A stretch of DNA of 64,000 bases, taken from the NCBI GenBank assembly GCA_910579705.1, contig CAJTUI010000012.1:1-64000 (forward strand). Direction: 5' to 3'. The notes under the pieces are model-generated. The model made no database searches, was not told the DNA's origin, and saw nothing but the letters and a program-made list of their open reading frames with translations. The stretch is from an uncultured Christensenella sp. GTDB lineage: Bacteria; Bacillota; Clostridia; Christensenellales; Borkfalkiaceae. Positions 7,530 to 14,780 of the stretch are shown here, piece by piece. Position 1 is the first letter of the stretch. The number at the start of each line of letters is the position of its first letter. The translations under genes were made by a program, and so were the position numbers.

Positions 7530-8258
7530 ATGAAAAAAGCACTTAGAATAGGCCTGGCGACTACGGCTATTGCCGCCGTAAGCTGCGCCACCGCCATATT
7601 CAACAACACAGCATTAACAAGCGAAGACTACGCTTCCACGCCCTTTGTGCAGACTGCTGTTCTGAAACAGGGTGCGAGCGGCGGCGAAGTTAAAGAGTTA
7701 CAGCGCAGACTTAAAGACTGGGGCTACTACAAAGGCGCGGTAGACGGCATTTACGGCAAGGGAACCGTTGAGGCGGTTAAAGCTTTCCAGAGAAAGAACG
7801 GCCTGACCGCGGACGGCGTTGCGGGTATCGAAACCTACAAGGCGCTGGGTATGAACGACTCGGTAAAGGTTCTGGAAAACGATAAGAAAGGTAATTCCAA
7901 TTACACCAGCTCGGATTTATACCTGCTTGCAAAATGTATCTACGCGGAGGCAAGGGGCGAGAGCTATACCGGTCAGGTTGCGGTGGGTGCGGTTATTTTA
8001 AACCGCGTCGCGTCGCCCAGTTTCCCCAACACCGTTGCGGGCGTTATCTACCAGAAAAACGCGTTTACCGCCGTTTCGGACGGACAGATTAACCTCGAAC
8101 CCAACCAGACGGCTATGAACGCCGCGTCCGACGCGCTGAACGGCTGGGACCCCACTTACGGTTGTATCTACTACTACAACCCCGCGGTGGCGACGAGTTC
8201 CTGGATTTTCAGCAGACAGACGGTTACCACTATCGGTAAACACGTTTTCGCAATATAG
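7530..8258 (+). CDS. sleB: spore cortex-lytic enzyme SleB
   Basis: 242-aa lytic transglycosylase that cleaves cortex peptidoglycan during germination. The N-terminal signal sequence (residues about 3-24) is followed by a peptidoglycan-binding repeat (GASGGEVKELQRRLKDWGYY ... VKAFQRKNGL, about 48-108). The C-terminal SleB/CwlJ-type hydrolase domain (about 130-242) has AKCIYAEARGE, whose Glu is the likely catalytic residue, and GAVILNRV. The ATG at 7530 has AAGGAGGA directly upstream; the 17 codons read before it in-frame have no ribosome site. It is followed 10 nt later by ypeB, the partner that SleB needs for stability in the spore. Confidence 0.95.
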   Translation: MKKALRIGLATTAIAAVSCATAIFNNTALTSEDYASTPFVQTAVLKQGASGGEVKELQRRLKDWGYYKGAVDGIYGKGTVEAVKAFQRKNGLTADGVAGIETYKALGMNDSVKVLENDKKGNSNYTSSDLYLLAKCIYAEARGESYTGQVAVGAVILNRVASPSFPNTVAGVIYQKNAFTAVSDGQINLEPNQTAMNAASDALNGWDPTYGCIYYYNPAVATSSWIFSRQTVTTIGKHVFAI

Positions 8259-8268
8259 GAGGTAAAAA

Positions 8269-10170
8269 GTGAAGAAAGAAATTTCAAGCGGCGCGGAAAA
8301 GGCCGAAGAGCTTACGCGCAAAAAATCAAGTTCAACGAAAAAGGCTCAGCCCGCAAAGGCCAAGACCGTGAAAAAGAGCGTTAAGACGACCGAAAGCAAG
8401 ACCGCGGAAAAGCCCGCGAATAAGAAGAAGGCATTTGCCGAAAAGAAACACAAGAAAGTTAAAAAGGTCAAGAAGTTAAGCGAGAAGAAACTTCAAAGAC
8501 AGAAGGCGCGCGAGCAGAAAAAGCTTGAAGCGGCCAAGATTAAGGCGGAAAAGAAACAGAAGCGCCTTGAAAAGAAGCTCGAACACAAGCAGAAAAGGCT
8601 TGACCGCATTGCCGCCATGAAGGAAAAGGCGGCCGAACGCCGCGAAAAGAGGCGCGAGCGCAGGGATATGCTTAAACACGAAACCAAGGAAGCGCGTAAT
8701 CAGCGCAAGGCCGAGGAGAAACAGGCCAAGGTTGAGGCGCGCGTTGCTAAGCGCCAGGCGGCCGCGGCTGAAAAGCAGGCTAAGCGCGAACACCGCCTTA
8801 AAGTGCGCGCGGAGAAACGTGCGGACAGAAAGGAAAGACAGCACGCGCCCGGCTTCGGAGGCTGGCTTGCGGCGGTTATCTCGCTCGGCGTTGTTACCCT
8901 CGCTCTCGGGTCTATGGTGACTTACGGCTGGCTGAATATGAACGGTATGCAGGCGGAAATGGCGGACGTGCACACGCAGTCCGTGTACGAGCTTAACTCC
9001 GTTGTAGACAACCTCGACACCAACCTTGCAAAGGCGAGAGTTTCGAACTCCGCGTCCGAGCAGGTAAGAATTCTGTCCGATATAGCAATCGAAAGCGAAA
9101 TGGCAGAAGTCATTCTCGAAAGAATGCCCGTGGATACTCAGCTTACGCAGAATATGGCGTCTTTTGTAAACAAGATGGGCGACAGCGCGCAGTCTATGCT
9201 CTATGCGGTTGCGCGCGGCGAAAAGCTTACCGACAGCCAGATTGCGTCTATCGAATATATGTACGAGGTCAACCTCGAAATGAAACGCATTATGAACGAG
9301 CTGTGCTCCACGGCTTGTCCCAAGGATATGATAGCCGCGATGAAAAACAAGAAGGACGGACTTATGGTCAAGTCTTTCGGGGATTTGCAGAATAACACTA
9401 TCGAAACCCCCAAGGAAATCAACGACGGCCCCTTCTCCGACAGCGTTAAGAAAGTGACCGCGAAGAACCTTGAAGCCCTTAAAGAAGTGAACGCGACCCG
9501 CGCGGAAGAGCTTGCGAGAGAGTATTTCGCGGATTATAAGGTGACGGACGTGCGTTGCACGGGCGAAACGCTTGCGAAACAGCTGGAATGTTTCAACGTC
9601 GTTATGCAGACCAAAGACGGAGAAATGATGGCTCAGCTCTCCAAAAAGGGCGGTAAAGTCGTTATGTTTAACAGCTATAAGGACTGTAAAGACAAGAACT
9701 TCTCGGTTGAAAGATGCGTGGACATCGCGCAGGATTTCCTCGATGATCTGGGTTTCGAGGATATGAAACCCGTATGGACGAGCGAGAACGGAACGACGTG
9801 CAACCTCAACTTTGCTTACGAGCAGGACGGAGTTATCTTCTATCCCGATATGATTAAGGTCAAGGTTTGCGAAGAAAGAGGTATCGTGACCGGTATGGAA
9901 GGTATTTCTTACGTTCTCAACCACACCGAAAGAACGGTTGCGGACGCGGCCGTTTCCGAGGACGAGGCCAAGAGCAAAATCAATTCCGGTTTTGAAATCG
10001 AGGGCTCGCGCCTGACCGTTATCCCCTTCGATAACGAAGAGGTTATGGCATACGAGTTCTACGGCAATTACGGCGGAAACGATTATTATATCTACGTGGA
10101 CGCCGCAACGGGTGAAGAAATTCAGGTGTTTACCGTTATAGGAACCAAACAGGGAAAAGCTTTGATGTAA
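8269..10170 (+). CDS. ypeB: germination protein YpeB with a long basic N-terminal extension
   Basis: YpeB is the spore inner-membrane partner of SleB. The 633-aa protein starts with GTG after AGGAGGT. Residues 1-195 are extraordinarily rich in Lys, Arg, Glu and Ala and look like a continuous charged helix or coiled coil. A single membrane helix follows (about 196-222). The outside part carries the conserved YpeB region (YELNSVVDNLDTNLAKARVS, then SDIAIESEMAEVILERMPV) and PepSY-like C-terminal modules (about 430-630). Typical YpeB is about 450 aa and has only a short cytosolic segment before its helix, so the extension is lineage-specific. It would lie in the spore core, where it could bind nucleic acid; that is inference. 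Confidence 0.92.
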   Translation: MKKEISSGAEKAEELTRKKSSSTKKAQPAKAKTVKKSVKTTESKTAEKPANKKKAFAEKKHKKVKKVKKLSEKKLQRQKAREQKKLEAAKIKAEKKQKRLEKKLEHKQKRLDRIAAMKEKAAERREKRRERRDMLKHETKEARNQRKAEEKQAKVEARVAKRQAAAAEKQAKREHRLKVRAEKRADRKERQHAPGFGGWLAAVISLGVVTLALGSMVTYGWLNMNGMQAEMADVHTQSVYELNSVVDNLDTNLAKARVSNSASEQVRILSDIAIESEMAEVILERMPVDTQLTQNMASFVNKMGDSAQSMLYAVARGEKLTDSQIASIEYMYEVNLEMKRIMNELCSTACPKDMIAAMKNKKDGLMVKSFGDLQNNTIETPKEINDGPFSDSVKKVTAKNLEALKEVNATRAEELAREYFADYKVTDVRCTGETLAKQLECFNVVMQTKDGEMMAQLSKKGGKVVMFNSYKDCKDKNFSVERCVDIAQDFLDDLGFEDMKPVWTSENGTTCNLNFAYEQDGVIFYPDMIKVKVCEERGIVTGMEGISYVLNHTERTVADAAVSEDEAKSKINSGFEIEGSRLTVIPFDNEEVMAYEFYGNYGGNDYYIYVDAATGEEIQVFTVIGTKQGKALM

Positions 10171-10172
10171 AT

Positions 10173-10217
10173 AAATACTCCGCCCCGCACGGATTTTCCG
10201 TGCGGGGCGGAGTATTT
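10173..10217. terminator. bidirectional terminator after ypeB
   Basis: Perfect 21-bp arms (10173-10193 and 10197-10217) with a 3-nt loop, ending AAATA/TATTT on both sides. It serves ypeB and the convergent 10217 gene. Confidence 0.95.
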
Positions 10218-10690
10218 TATTGTATTACGCTATACCTTATTATAATGTATGCCGTGACGGCAACGGCTTTTATAACCGTAAGGATAATCAGACCCTTTAT
10301 TCCGAGTTTGGGTATTCTGAGTTTCAGGACGTAGAGCACGGAGCAGATTACGAAACAGACGGCAAGCAGGATATTGCGGACAAGTTCGTTGGAAAATAAG
10401 CTTGCGACGAGATAGAAAGACGGAAATATAAACAGGAAATAAAATGGCGGCAATCCCAGAGTATACCCGCGCGCACTTCCGTTATAGTACGAGCACTCTT
10501 CCGCCGCGGCGTTGCGGGCAAGGTGCACAAAAGCCGCAATCACGTACGCGCAAAACACGGGGATAAAGTACGGGCTGCGCATTCCCGCAGCCACCCCCGC
10601 CGCCACGGGAGCTATTCCGAATAATACCGCGCCTAAGTACATTGCGCCGCGTATGCGAATTATCCGCTTTATATCGTCCCTGTCTTTCAT
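10217..10690 (-). CDS. truncated PssA-like membrane protein lacking the catalytic motif
   Basis: 157-aa polytopic membrane protein matching the C-terminal two thirds of the nearby PssA (11062-11745). LFGIAPV aligns with AFGVAPV, then AYVIAAFVHLARNAAAEE with VYVLSALVRLAYYDVTEE, and the tail RIPKLGIKGL with RMVKLGVKGL. The CDP-alcohol phosphotransferase motif (DGxxAK...GxxxDxxxD) should precede this segment and is absent. The upstream DNA is an obvious promoter, so this is a free-standing half-protein and not a sequencing break. It may modulate or dimerise with PssA, or be a decayed paralog under strong control. Transcribed from a consensus promoter facing away from the XRE gene. Confidence 0.75.
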   Translation of the reverse strand: MKDRDDIKRIIRIRGAMYLGAVLFGIAPVAAGVAAGMRSPYFIPVFCAYVIAAFVHLARNAAAEECSYYNGSARGYTLGLPPFYFLFIFPSFYLVASLFSNELVRNILLAVCFVICSVLYVLKLRIPKLGIKGLIILTVIKAVAVTAYIIIRYSVIQ

Positions 10691-10704
10691 ATAAAACCTT
10701 TATC

Positions 10705-10718
10705 TAATGTGTACATTA
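10705..10718. promoter_or_regulatory. operator-like site, copy 1
   Basis: TAATGTGTACATTA, the exact reverse complement of the site at 10776-10789. It lies just downstream of the predicted start site of the leftward half-PssA transcript, where bound repressor would block transcription. Confidence 0.6.
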
Positions 10719-10730
10719 TATAATAAAAGC

Positions 10731-10759
10731 ATTATATAATTAATGCGTCTAGTTGTCAA
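10731..10759 (-). promoter_or_regulatory. consensus promoter of the half-PssA gene
   Basis: TTGACA (10754-10759), 17-bp spacer, TATAAT (10731-10736): a perfect sigma-A promoter on the minus strand. Its -35 box overlaps the TTGTCA -35 of the rightward XRE promoter by five bases. Confidence 0.85.
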
Positions 10760-10779
10760 GTATTTTTTTGATATATAAT
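10753..10779 (+). promoter_or_regulatory. promoter of the XRE gene
   Basis: TTGTCA (10753-10758), 15-bp spacer, TATAAT (10774-10779). The short spacer makes it weaker than the divergent promoter. The -10 box overlaps operator copy 2. Confidence 0.55.
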
Positions 10780-10789
10780 GTACACATTA
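10776..10789. promoter_or_regulatory. operator-like site, copy 2
   Basis: TAATGTACACATTA, near-palindromic, overlapping the -10 region of the XRE promoter. It mirrors copy 1 exactly, suggesting one regulator controls both directions. Confidence 0.6.
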
Positions 10790-10808
10790 TATATTGTGAG
10801 GATAATAT

Positions 10809-11012
10809 ATGAAACTGAGGATACTGGATATTTTGAAAGCGCAGGGACGGACGAAGTACTGGCTGTATATGCAGATGGGGCTGAGCTATCAGAACTTCAA
10901 CAATATGGTAAACAACAATACCAAGAGCATAAAGTACGAAAATTTACAGGCTTTGTGCGAAATTCTGGACTGTACGCCGAACGACCTTTTCGAAGAATAC
11001 TATGATAAATAA
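10809..11012 (+). CDS. small XRE/Cro-type transcriptional regulator
   Basis: 67-aa single-domain helix-turn-helix protein of the Cro/C1 type. The recognition region is LSYQNFNNMVNNNTKSI, followed by YENLQALCEILDCTPNDLF, the usual XRE C-terminal helix signature. A GAGG site lies about 10 nt before the ATG. It is divergent from the half-PssA gene and the two mirrored operators in between suggest it regulates both itself and that gene. No phage genes surround it. Confidence 0.88.
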   Translation: MKLRILDILKAQGRTKYWLYMQMGLSYQNFNNMVNNNTKSIKYENLQALCEILDCTPNDLFEEYYDK

Positions 11013-11016
11013 GAAT

Positions 11017-11051
11017 CCCCCGCGCGGAGTATCCGCGCGGGGGCGTTTTTT
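11017..11051. terminator. terminator between the XRE gene and pssA
   Basis: 12-bp arms CCCCCGCGCGGA/TCCGCGCGGGGG around a 3-nt loop, followed by CGTTTTTT on the plus strand. Likely shared by the convergent pssA. Confidence 0.9.
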
Positions 11052-11061
11052 ATGTTATTAC

Positions 11062-11745
11062 TCAGGCTATGCCGCCGAACACGAACACGTTTACCAGTAT
11101 CAGCGAAACGCAGATTACCACCACTATCGATATTGCGACGAGAAGGCCTTTTACGCCGAGCTTGACCATTCTGAAACGGAACACAAACAGAAATGAAACG
11201 AGAAGATAGCAAAAACACATTATCAGTTTCGGGACGAGTATCCCCGCCGTGCCGCCGAGCGCGCGAAACATTATCGCTATCAGATAGAAGACGGGCACGC
11301 CGATTGCGGTGTTTGTCACGGGCAGCCCCTCGTAGGAAGTTCTCCTGCCGCAGTCTGGGTTTTGCAGACGGATTTCTTCCGTAACGTCGTAGTACGCGAG
11401 GCGCACGAGCGCGCTTAGAACGTACACGGCAAAAACGGCGATAAACCACCACTCGTGCATTCCCATTCCGTAGCCTATCATAACGGGCGCGACGCCGAAC
11501 GCCACAAGGTCGCTCAGGGAATCAATCCTTTCCCCGAACATCTTGTCCTCCTGCGTTCTGTTTTTGCGCGTCTTTGCAACCGCGCCGTCAAACGCGTCGC
11601 ACAGGCCCGATATCCAGAGGCAGATTACTCCGCCGTAGAACGGATACCCGACGACTGAAAGGCATATCCCGATTATTGCCGAAACTACCGACATATATGT
11701 AAGAATAACACCGTAGTGCCAGAAACCGACAAATTTTTTATTCAT
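11062..11745 (-). CDS. pssA: CDP-diacylglycerol-serine O-phosphatidyltransferase
   Basis: Transfers phosphatidyl from CDP-diacylglycerol to serine, making phosphatidylserine at the membrane. The 227-aa polytopic protein has the family motif DGAVAK ... GERIDSLSD; the gap between AK and G is 12 residues where the family usually has 8, a small insertion. The ATG at 11745 is chosen because AGGAAGAG precedes it and it overlaps the upstream gene's stop by 8 bp, showing translational coupling. About six membrane helices are visible. A C-terminal-half paralog sits at 10217-10690. Other CDP-alcohol transferases (e.g. PgsA) are possible, but the GxxxDSLSDLVAFGVAP context favours PssA. Confidence 0.88.
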   Translation of the reverse strand: MNKKFVGFWHYGVILTYMSVVSAIIGICLSVVGYPFYGGVICLWISGLCDAFDGAVAKTRKNRTQEDKMFGERIDSLSDLVAFGVAPVMIGYGMGMHEWWFIAVFAVYVLSALVRLAYYDVTEEIRLQNPDCGRRTSYEGLPVTNTAIGVPVFYLIAIMFRALGGTAGILVPKLIMCFCYLLVSFLFVFRFRMVKLGVKGLLVAISIVVVICVSLILVNVFVFGGIA

Positions 11746-12934
11746 ACTCTTCCTGTTTGGGCGTACTCTCCGCGACCTCTTCCTCCGCAACCTCTTCCGC
11801 GGCTAAATCCTGCGGTTCAGGCGGCGCAACCTCCTCGGGCGGCGCATCATTGGAAGAATGTTCCACTGCGGCCTCGGCAACCGCCTCCTTGGGCTTGCGG
11901 TGCATAACTCCGATGTGAAAACCGAGCGTTATCACACCGCTTACCACTATGCTGAGATAGTACGAAACCGTTCGCATTACCATCATAGCGGAGAGAATAA
12001 AGGCGTCCGAAGTGAAAATTACCCTGTATACCCTTAAATACAAATATTCGAAAGCACCCACTCCGCCCGGCACGGGAAGAGAGGTATATCCGACGATAAT
12101 AAACGACTGCAACGCAAACACGCTCCAAAAAGACGCGTCGGGCGCGGCGGCAAGGCAGATACAGCAGGAAATGATTATCCTTACCACTCTCTGCGCGGTG
12201 TTTAAAAGCAACGCGTTAAGAAACAGCAGACGGCGTTTGTGTATTTCCTGAAAACACGCCGCGTACTTAGCAACCTCTTCGGAGATTTTAGTACGCCACT
12301 TCTGCTCGTTCTTGACAATCTTTATTTTGACGAGCAACGACACAAGCCCGTTGCAGACTTTGAGCACCGTTTTATGAAACCGCATACAGCCGATAAGAAA
12401 AATCAGAAGTATGAGCTGTATGACCACGCCGAGGATTATAAGGAACTTCGTCATAAACGGAAATTCCAGAAACAGCGCAGGCCTGAGCGCGAAAGCGAAC
12501 ACCGTTAAAATTATCAGCGACGAGGTATATGCGACAGTATTAAACACAAGCGTGAACGACGCCGTTCCCGCGCTCATACCGTCCTTTACCATATAGTACG
12601 CCGCGGCGGGCTGTCCGCCCGAGGCGGAAGGAGTTATCGCGGAATAATAGATGTCGGCCGAGGAATAGGCAATAGACGGCAATACCTTGCCCCTATGCCC
12701 GAGTCCGCGGCTGATTATGTGCAGACTCAGCCCTTCGAACACTATGCCCGCAATCATACAGACGACGGAGAGGGCGAGTAGCCACCACTTACTCGTTCTT
12801 ATGAAGTTAAGTATGTTTTTAAAGTTGAGTTCCTGATAACTGAGCAAGAGGACGGTGAGCGTTATGCTTATAAGAAGGAACAAAAACAGTAAATTCCATA
12901 ATTGTTTTTTGCCTTTTTTAGATAGTTTGCCCAT
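11738..12934 (-). CDS. flippase-like membrane protein (LPG synthase TM region / UPF0104 family)
   Basis: 398-aa integral membrane protein with eight or so helices. Family cues are PSASGGQPAAAYYMVKDG, then LPVPGGVGAFEYLYL, the re-entrant motif shared with the membrane half of MprF and with YbhN/AglD-type proteins. These are thought to move lipid-linked or aminoacylated lipids across the membrane. No LPG synthase catalytic domain is fused. The tail (about residues 355-398) is acidic and proline-rich (EEVAPPEPQDLAAEEVAEEE) and probably disordered in the cytosol. It is coupled to pssA by overlap, which suggests a phospholipid-related role. Confidence 0.8.
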   Translation of the reverse strand: MGKLSKKGKKQLWNLLFLFLLISITLTVLLLSYQELNFKNILNFIRTSKWWLLALSVVCMIAGIVFEGLSLHIISRGLGHRGKVLPSIAYSSADIYYSAITPSASGGQPAAAYYMVKDGMSAGTASFTLVFNTVAYTSSLIILTVFAFALRPALFLEFPFMTKFLIILGVVIQLILLIFLIGCMRFHKTVLKVCNGLVSLLVKIKIVKNEQKWRTKISEEVAKYAACFQEIHKRRLLFLNALLLNTAQRVVRIIISCCICLAAAPDASFWSVFALQSFIIVGYTSLPVPGGVGAFEYLYLRVYRVIFTSDAFILSAMMVMRTVSYYLSIVVSGVITLGFHIGVMHRKPKEAVAEAAVEHSSNDAPPEEVAPPEPQDLAAEEVAEEEVAESTPKQEEYE

Positions 12935-12973
12935 AACCCGTCCCTTAATATATATTCAAGAATAACAAATAAT

Positions 12974-13002
12974 ACAGCCGTTGTCAATCGACAAACGGCT
13001 GT
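12974..13002 (-). terminator. terminator after parB
   Basis: ACAGCCGTTGTC pairs with GACAAACGGCTGT (one bulge), 11 nt beyond the parB stop. The tail on the minus strand is AT-rich but not a pure T run. Confidence 0.7.
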
Positions 13003-13012
13003 GGATTAAAAT

Positions 13013-13936
13013 TTACTGTTTGTCTATTATATCCAGTATCTCCGAAATTCTTTCCAAATCGTCGCGAGAATAGTAATCGATATAAATTCTGCCCTTCTTG
13101 TCGGTGCCGATAAGGCTGACCTTGGTGCGGAAAGCAAACCGCATACGGTCTACAAGCTGTTTCAGCTCCACCGACGCAATCGCGCGTTTTTTCTTCTTGC
13201 GCTCGTCCAGAACTTCGGGCGCAAGCGTGTGCGCGCGCACCTTTTTTTCAAGCTCCCTTACCGAGGTCTGGTTCTTCACGCACTCGTTTGCAAACCGTAT
13301 CTGGTCTTCGGCATTTAAAAGAACAATTGTTCGCGCGTGGCCCGCGGAGAGCTTGCCCTCCGAAACAAGCCCCATTACCTCGGGGCAGAGGTTTAAAAGC
13401 CTCAGCGTGTTGGCTATTGCGGGGCGGGATTTACCGATGCGTTCGGCAAGCTCGTCCTGAGTCAGCTTATAGTCAATCATAAGCTGTTTCATCGCTGTCG
13501 CCGCCTCTATCGGGTTCAAATCCTCGCGCTGTAAGTTCTCGATTAACGAAATCTCTTTAATTTCCCTGTCGGTGTAGTTGCGTATAACTACGGGAATGGT
13601 CTGTTTACCCGCAAGCTTACAGGCACGGAAACGCCGCTCGCCCGCGATAATCATATACGTTCCGTCGCGGTTGTCGTTGACGACAATCGGCATAATCACG
13701 CCGTGTTTTCTAATCGAATCCGACAGCTCCCTCAACGCCTGATCGTCAAAGTTTTTACGCGGCTGGTTAGGGTTTGCGGATATTAAGTTGAGATCCATTT
13801 CGGACGCGTTCTTACGCTCCTCCTCGGTATACCCGAACGCACTCTTGTGCTCGAACGCTTGTTCGTATGCCGCACCCGTGTCCTTGAATAACTCGTCCAG
13901 TCCTTTCCCTAGTCCCTTAGGCGAACCTTTTGCCAT
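13013..13936 (-). CDS. parB: chromosome partitioning protein ParB (Spo0J)
   Basis: Binds parS, loads SMC and spreads as a CTP-dependent clamp. The 307-aa protein opens with GLGKGLDELF. The N-terminal domain has NPNQPRKNF and the CTP-binding GERRFRACK motif, followed by YTDREIKEISLIENLQREDLNP. A helix-turn-helix (LTQDELAERIGKSRPAIANTLRLL) reads parS, and the C-terminal dimer domain follows. The start has GAGGT upstream. It is third in the leftward ftsH-parA-parB run with a parS site between ftsH and parA. Confidence 0.97.
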   Translation of the reverse strand: MAKGSPKGLGKGLDELFKDTGAAYEQAFEHKSAFGYTEEERKNASEMDLNLISANPNQPRKNFDDQALRELSDSIRKHGVIMPIVVNDNRDGTYMIIAGERRFRACKLAGKQTIPVVIRNYTDREIKEISLIENLQREDLNPIEAATAMKQLMIDYKLTQDELAERIGKSRPAIANTLRLLNLCPEVMGLVSEGKLSAGHARTIVLLNAEDQIRFANECVKNQTSVRELEKKVRAHTLAPEVLDERKKKKRAIASVELKQLVDRMRFAFRTKVSLIGTDKKGRIYIDYYSRDDLERISEILDIIDKQ

Positions 13937-13975
13937 AATTTAACCTCGCAATTTAAGATTTTCTTTATTAGTGTG

Positions 13976-14740
13976 TTATTTCTGTTTGGATAAAAACTCT
14001 TCCGTAAGCGCCTTGTACGCCCTCGCCCCGACGCACTTCGGGTCGTGCAGCATAACGGGCTTACCGTGGCTGGGAGCCTCGGCAAGCCTTACGTTACGCG
14101 GAATGATTATCTCGTAAAGTTTCTTCTTGAAAAACTTCTTTATCTCGGCGGCTATCTGTTTGGAAATCAACGCCCTGCTGTCGTACATAGTGATTACAAC
14201 CCCCTCTATCTGCAAGTTGGGATTGAGATGCTGTTTGACAAGGGCAATCGTGTTCATAAGCTGGCTGAGCCCTTCGAGGGCGAAATACTCGCTCTGCAAC
14301 GGAATGATAACCGAGTCGGCCGCAACCCAGGCGTTGATAGTGAGCAGCCCCAGCGACGGCGGACAGTCGATAAATATGTAATCGTATGACGAGCGGACTT
14401 TTTCGAGAGTCTCTTTCAAAATCCTCTCTCTGTTCCGCTTGTATACGAGGTCTACTTCCGCCCCCGTCAGATCGACGTTGGCGGGAAGTATATCCAAAAG
14501 TTTGACCTGCGTGGGCATAATATTGGCCGCGGCGGTATCTTCCTCAATAAGCACGTTATAGACCGATTTCTTCAACGCGCTCTTGGAAAATCCAAGCCCC
14601 GTGGTTGCGTTCCCTTGCGAATCTATATCCACAAGCAAAACGCGTTTTCCGAACTCGGCACAGTACGCCGCCATATTAACCGCCGTGGTGGTCTTGCCCA
14701 CGCCGCCCTTCTTGTTAGTAAATGCAATTATCTTACCCAT
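13976..14740 (-). CDS. parA: chromosome partitioning ATPase ParA (Soj)
   Basis: 254-aa Walker-type ATPase that works with ParB in origin segregation and, in Bacillus, controls DnaA. The deviant Walker A is KGGVGKTTTAVN at residues 10-21, with VLLVDIDSQGNATTGLG next and the Walker B region YDYIFIDCPPSLG. GAGGA sits 8 nt before the ATG. Lies 39 bp upstream of parB. In sporulating relatives the same pair affects Spo0A activity. Confidence 0.97.
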   Translation of the reverse strand: MGKIIAFTNKKGGVGKTTTAVNMAAYCAEFGKRVLLVDIDSQGNATTGLGFSKSALKKSVYNVLIEEDTAAANIMPTQVKLLDILPANVDLTGAEVDLVYKRNRERILKETLEKVRSSYDYIFIDCPPSLGLLTINAWVAADSVIIPLQSEYFALEGLSQLMNTIALVKQHLNPNLQIEGVVITMYDSRALISKQIAAEIKKFFKKKLYEIIIPRNVRLAEAPSHGKPVMLHDPKCVGARAYKALTEEFLSKQK

Positions 14741-14763
14741 AAAATTCCTCGCCCTCGGGGCAC

Positions 14764-14779
14764 GGTTTCACGTGAAACG
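14764..14779. other. parS site 1
   Basis: The 14-bp palindrome GTTTCACGTGAAAC, identical to the core of Bacillus parS, in the 40-bp gap between the ftsH stop and the parA start. Confidence 0.92.
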
Positions 14780-14780
14780 T

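Noticed and set aside
7270..7542. 90-aa minus-strand reading
   Set aside because: Runs across the inverted repeat and the sigma-G promoter, has no ribosome site and no coherent protein character.
8476..9924. 482-aa antisense reading over ypeB
   Set aside because: Composition mirrors the Lys-rich coding strand; YpeB motifs are complete on the plus strand.
10217..10690. Half-PssA as a frameshifted full-length gene
   Set aside because: Upstream DNA carries a consensus promoter and operator with no coding remnant of the missing catalytic part.
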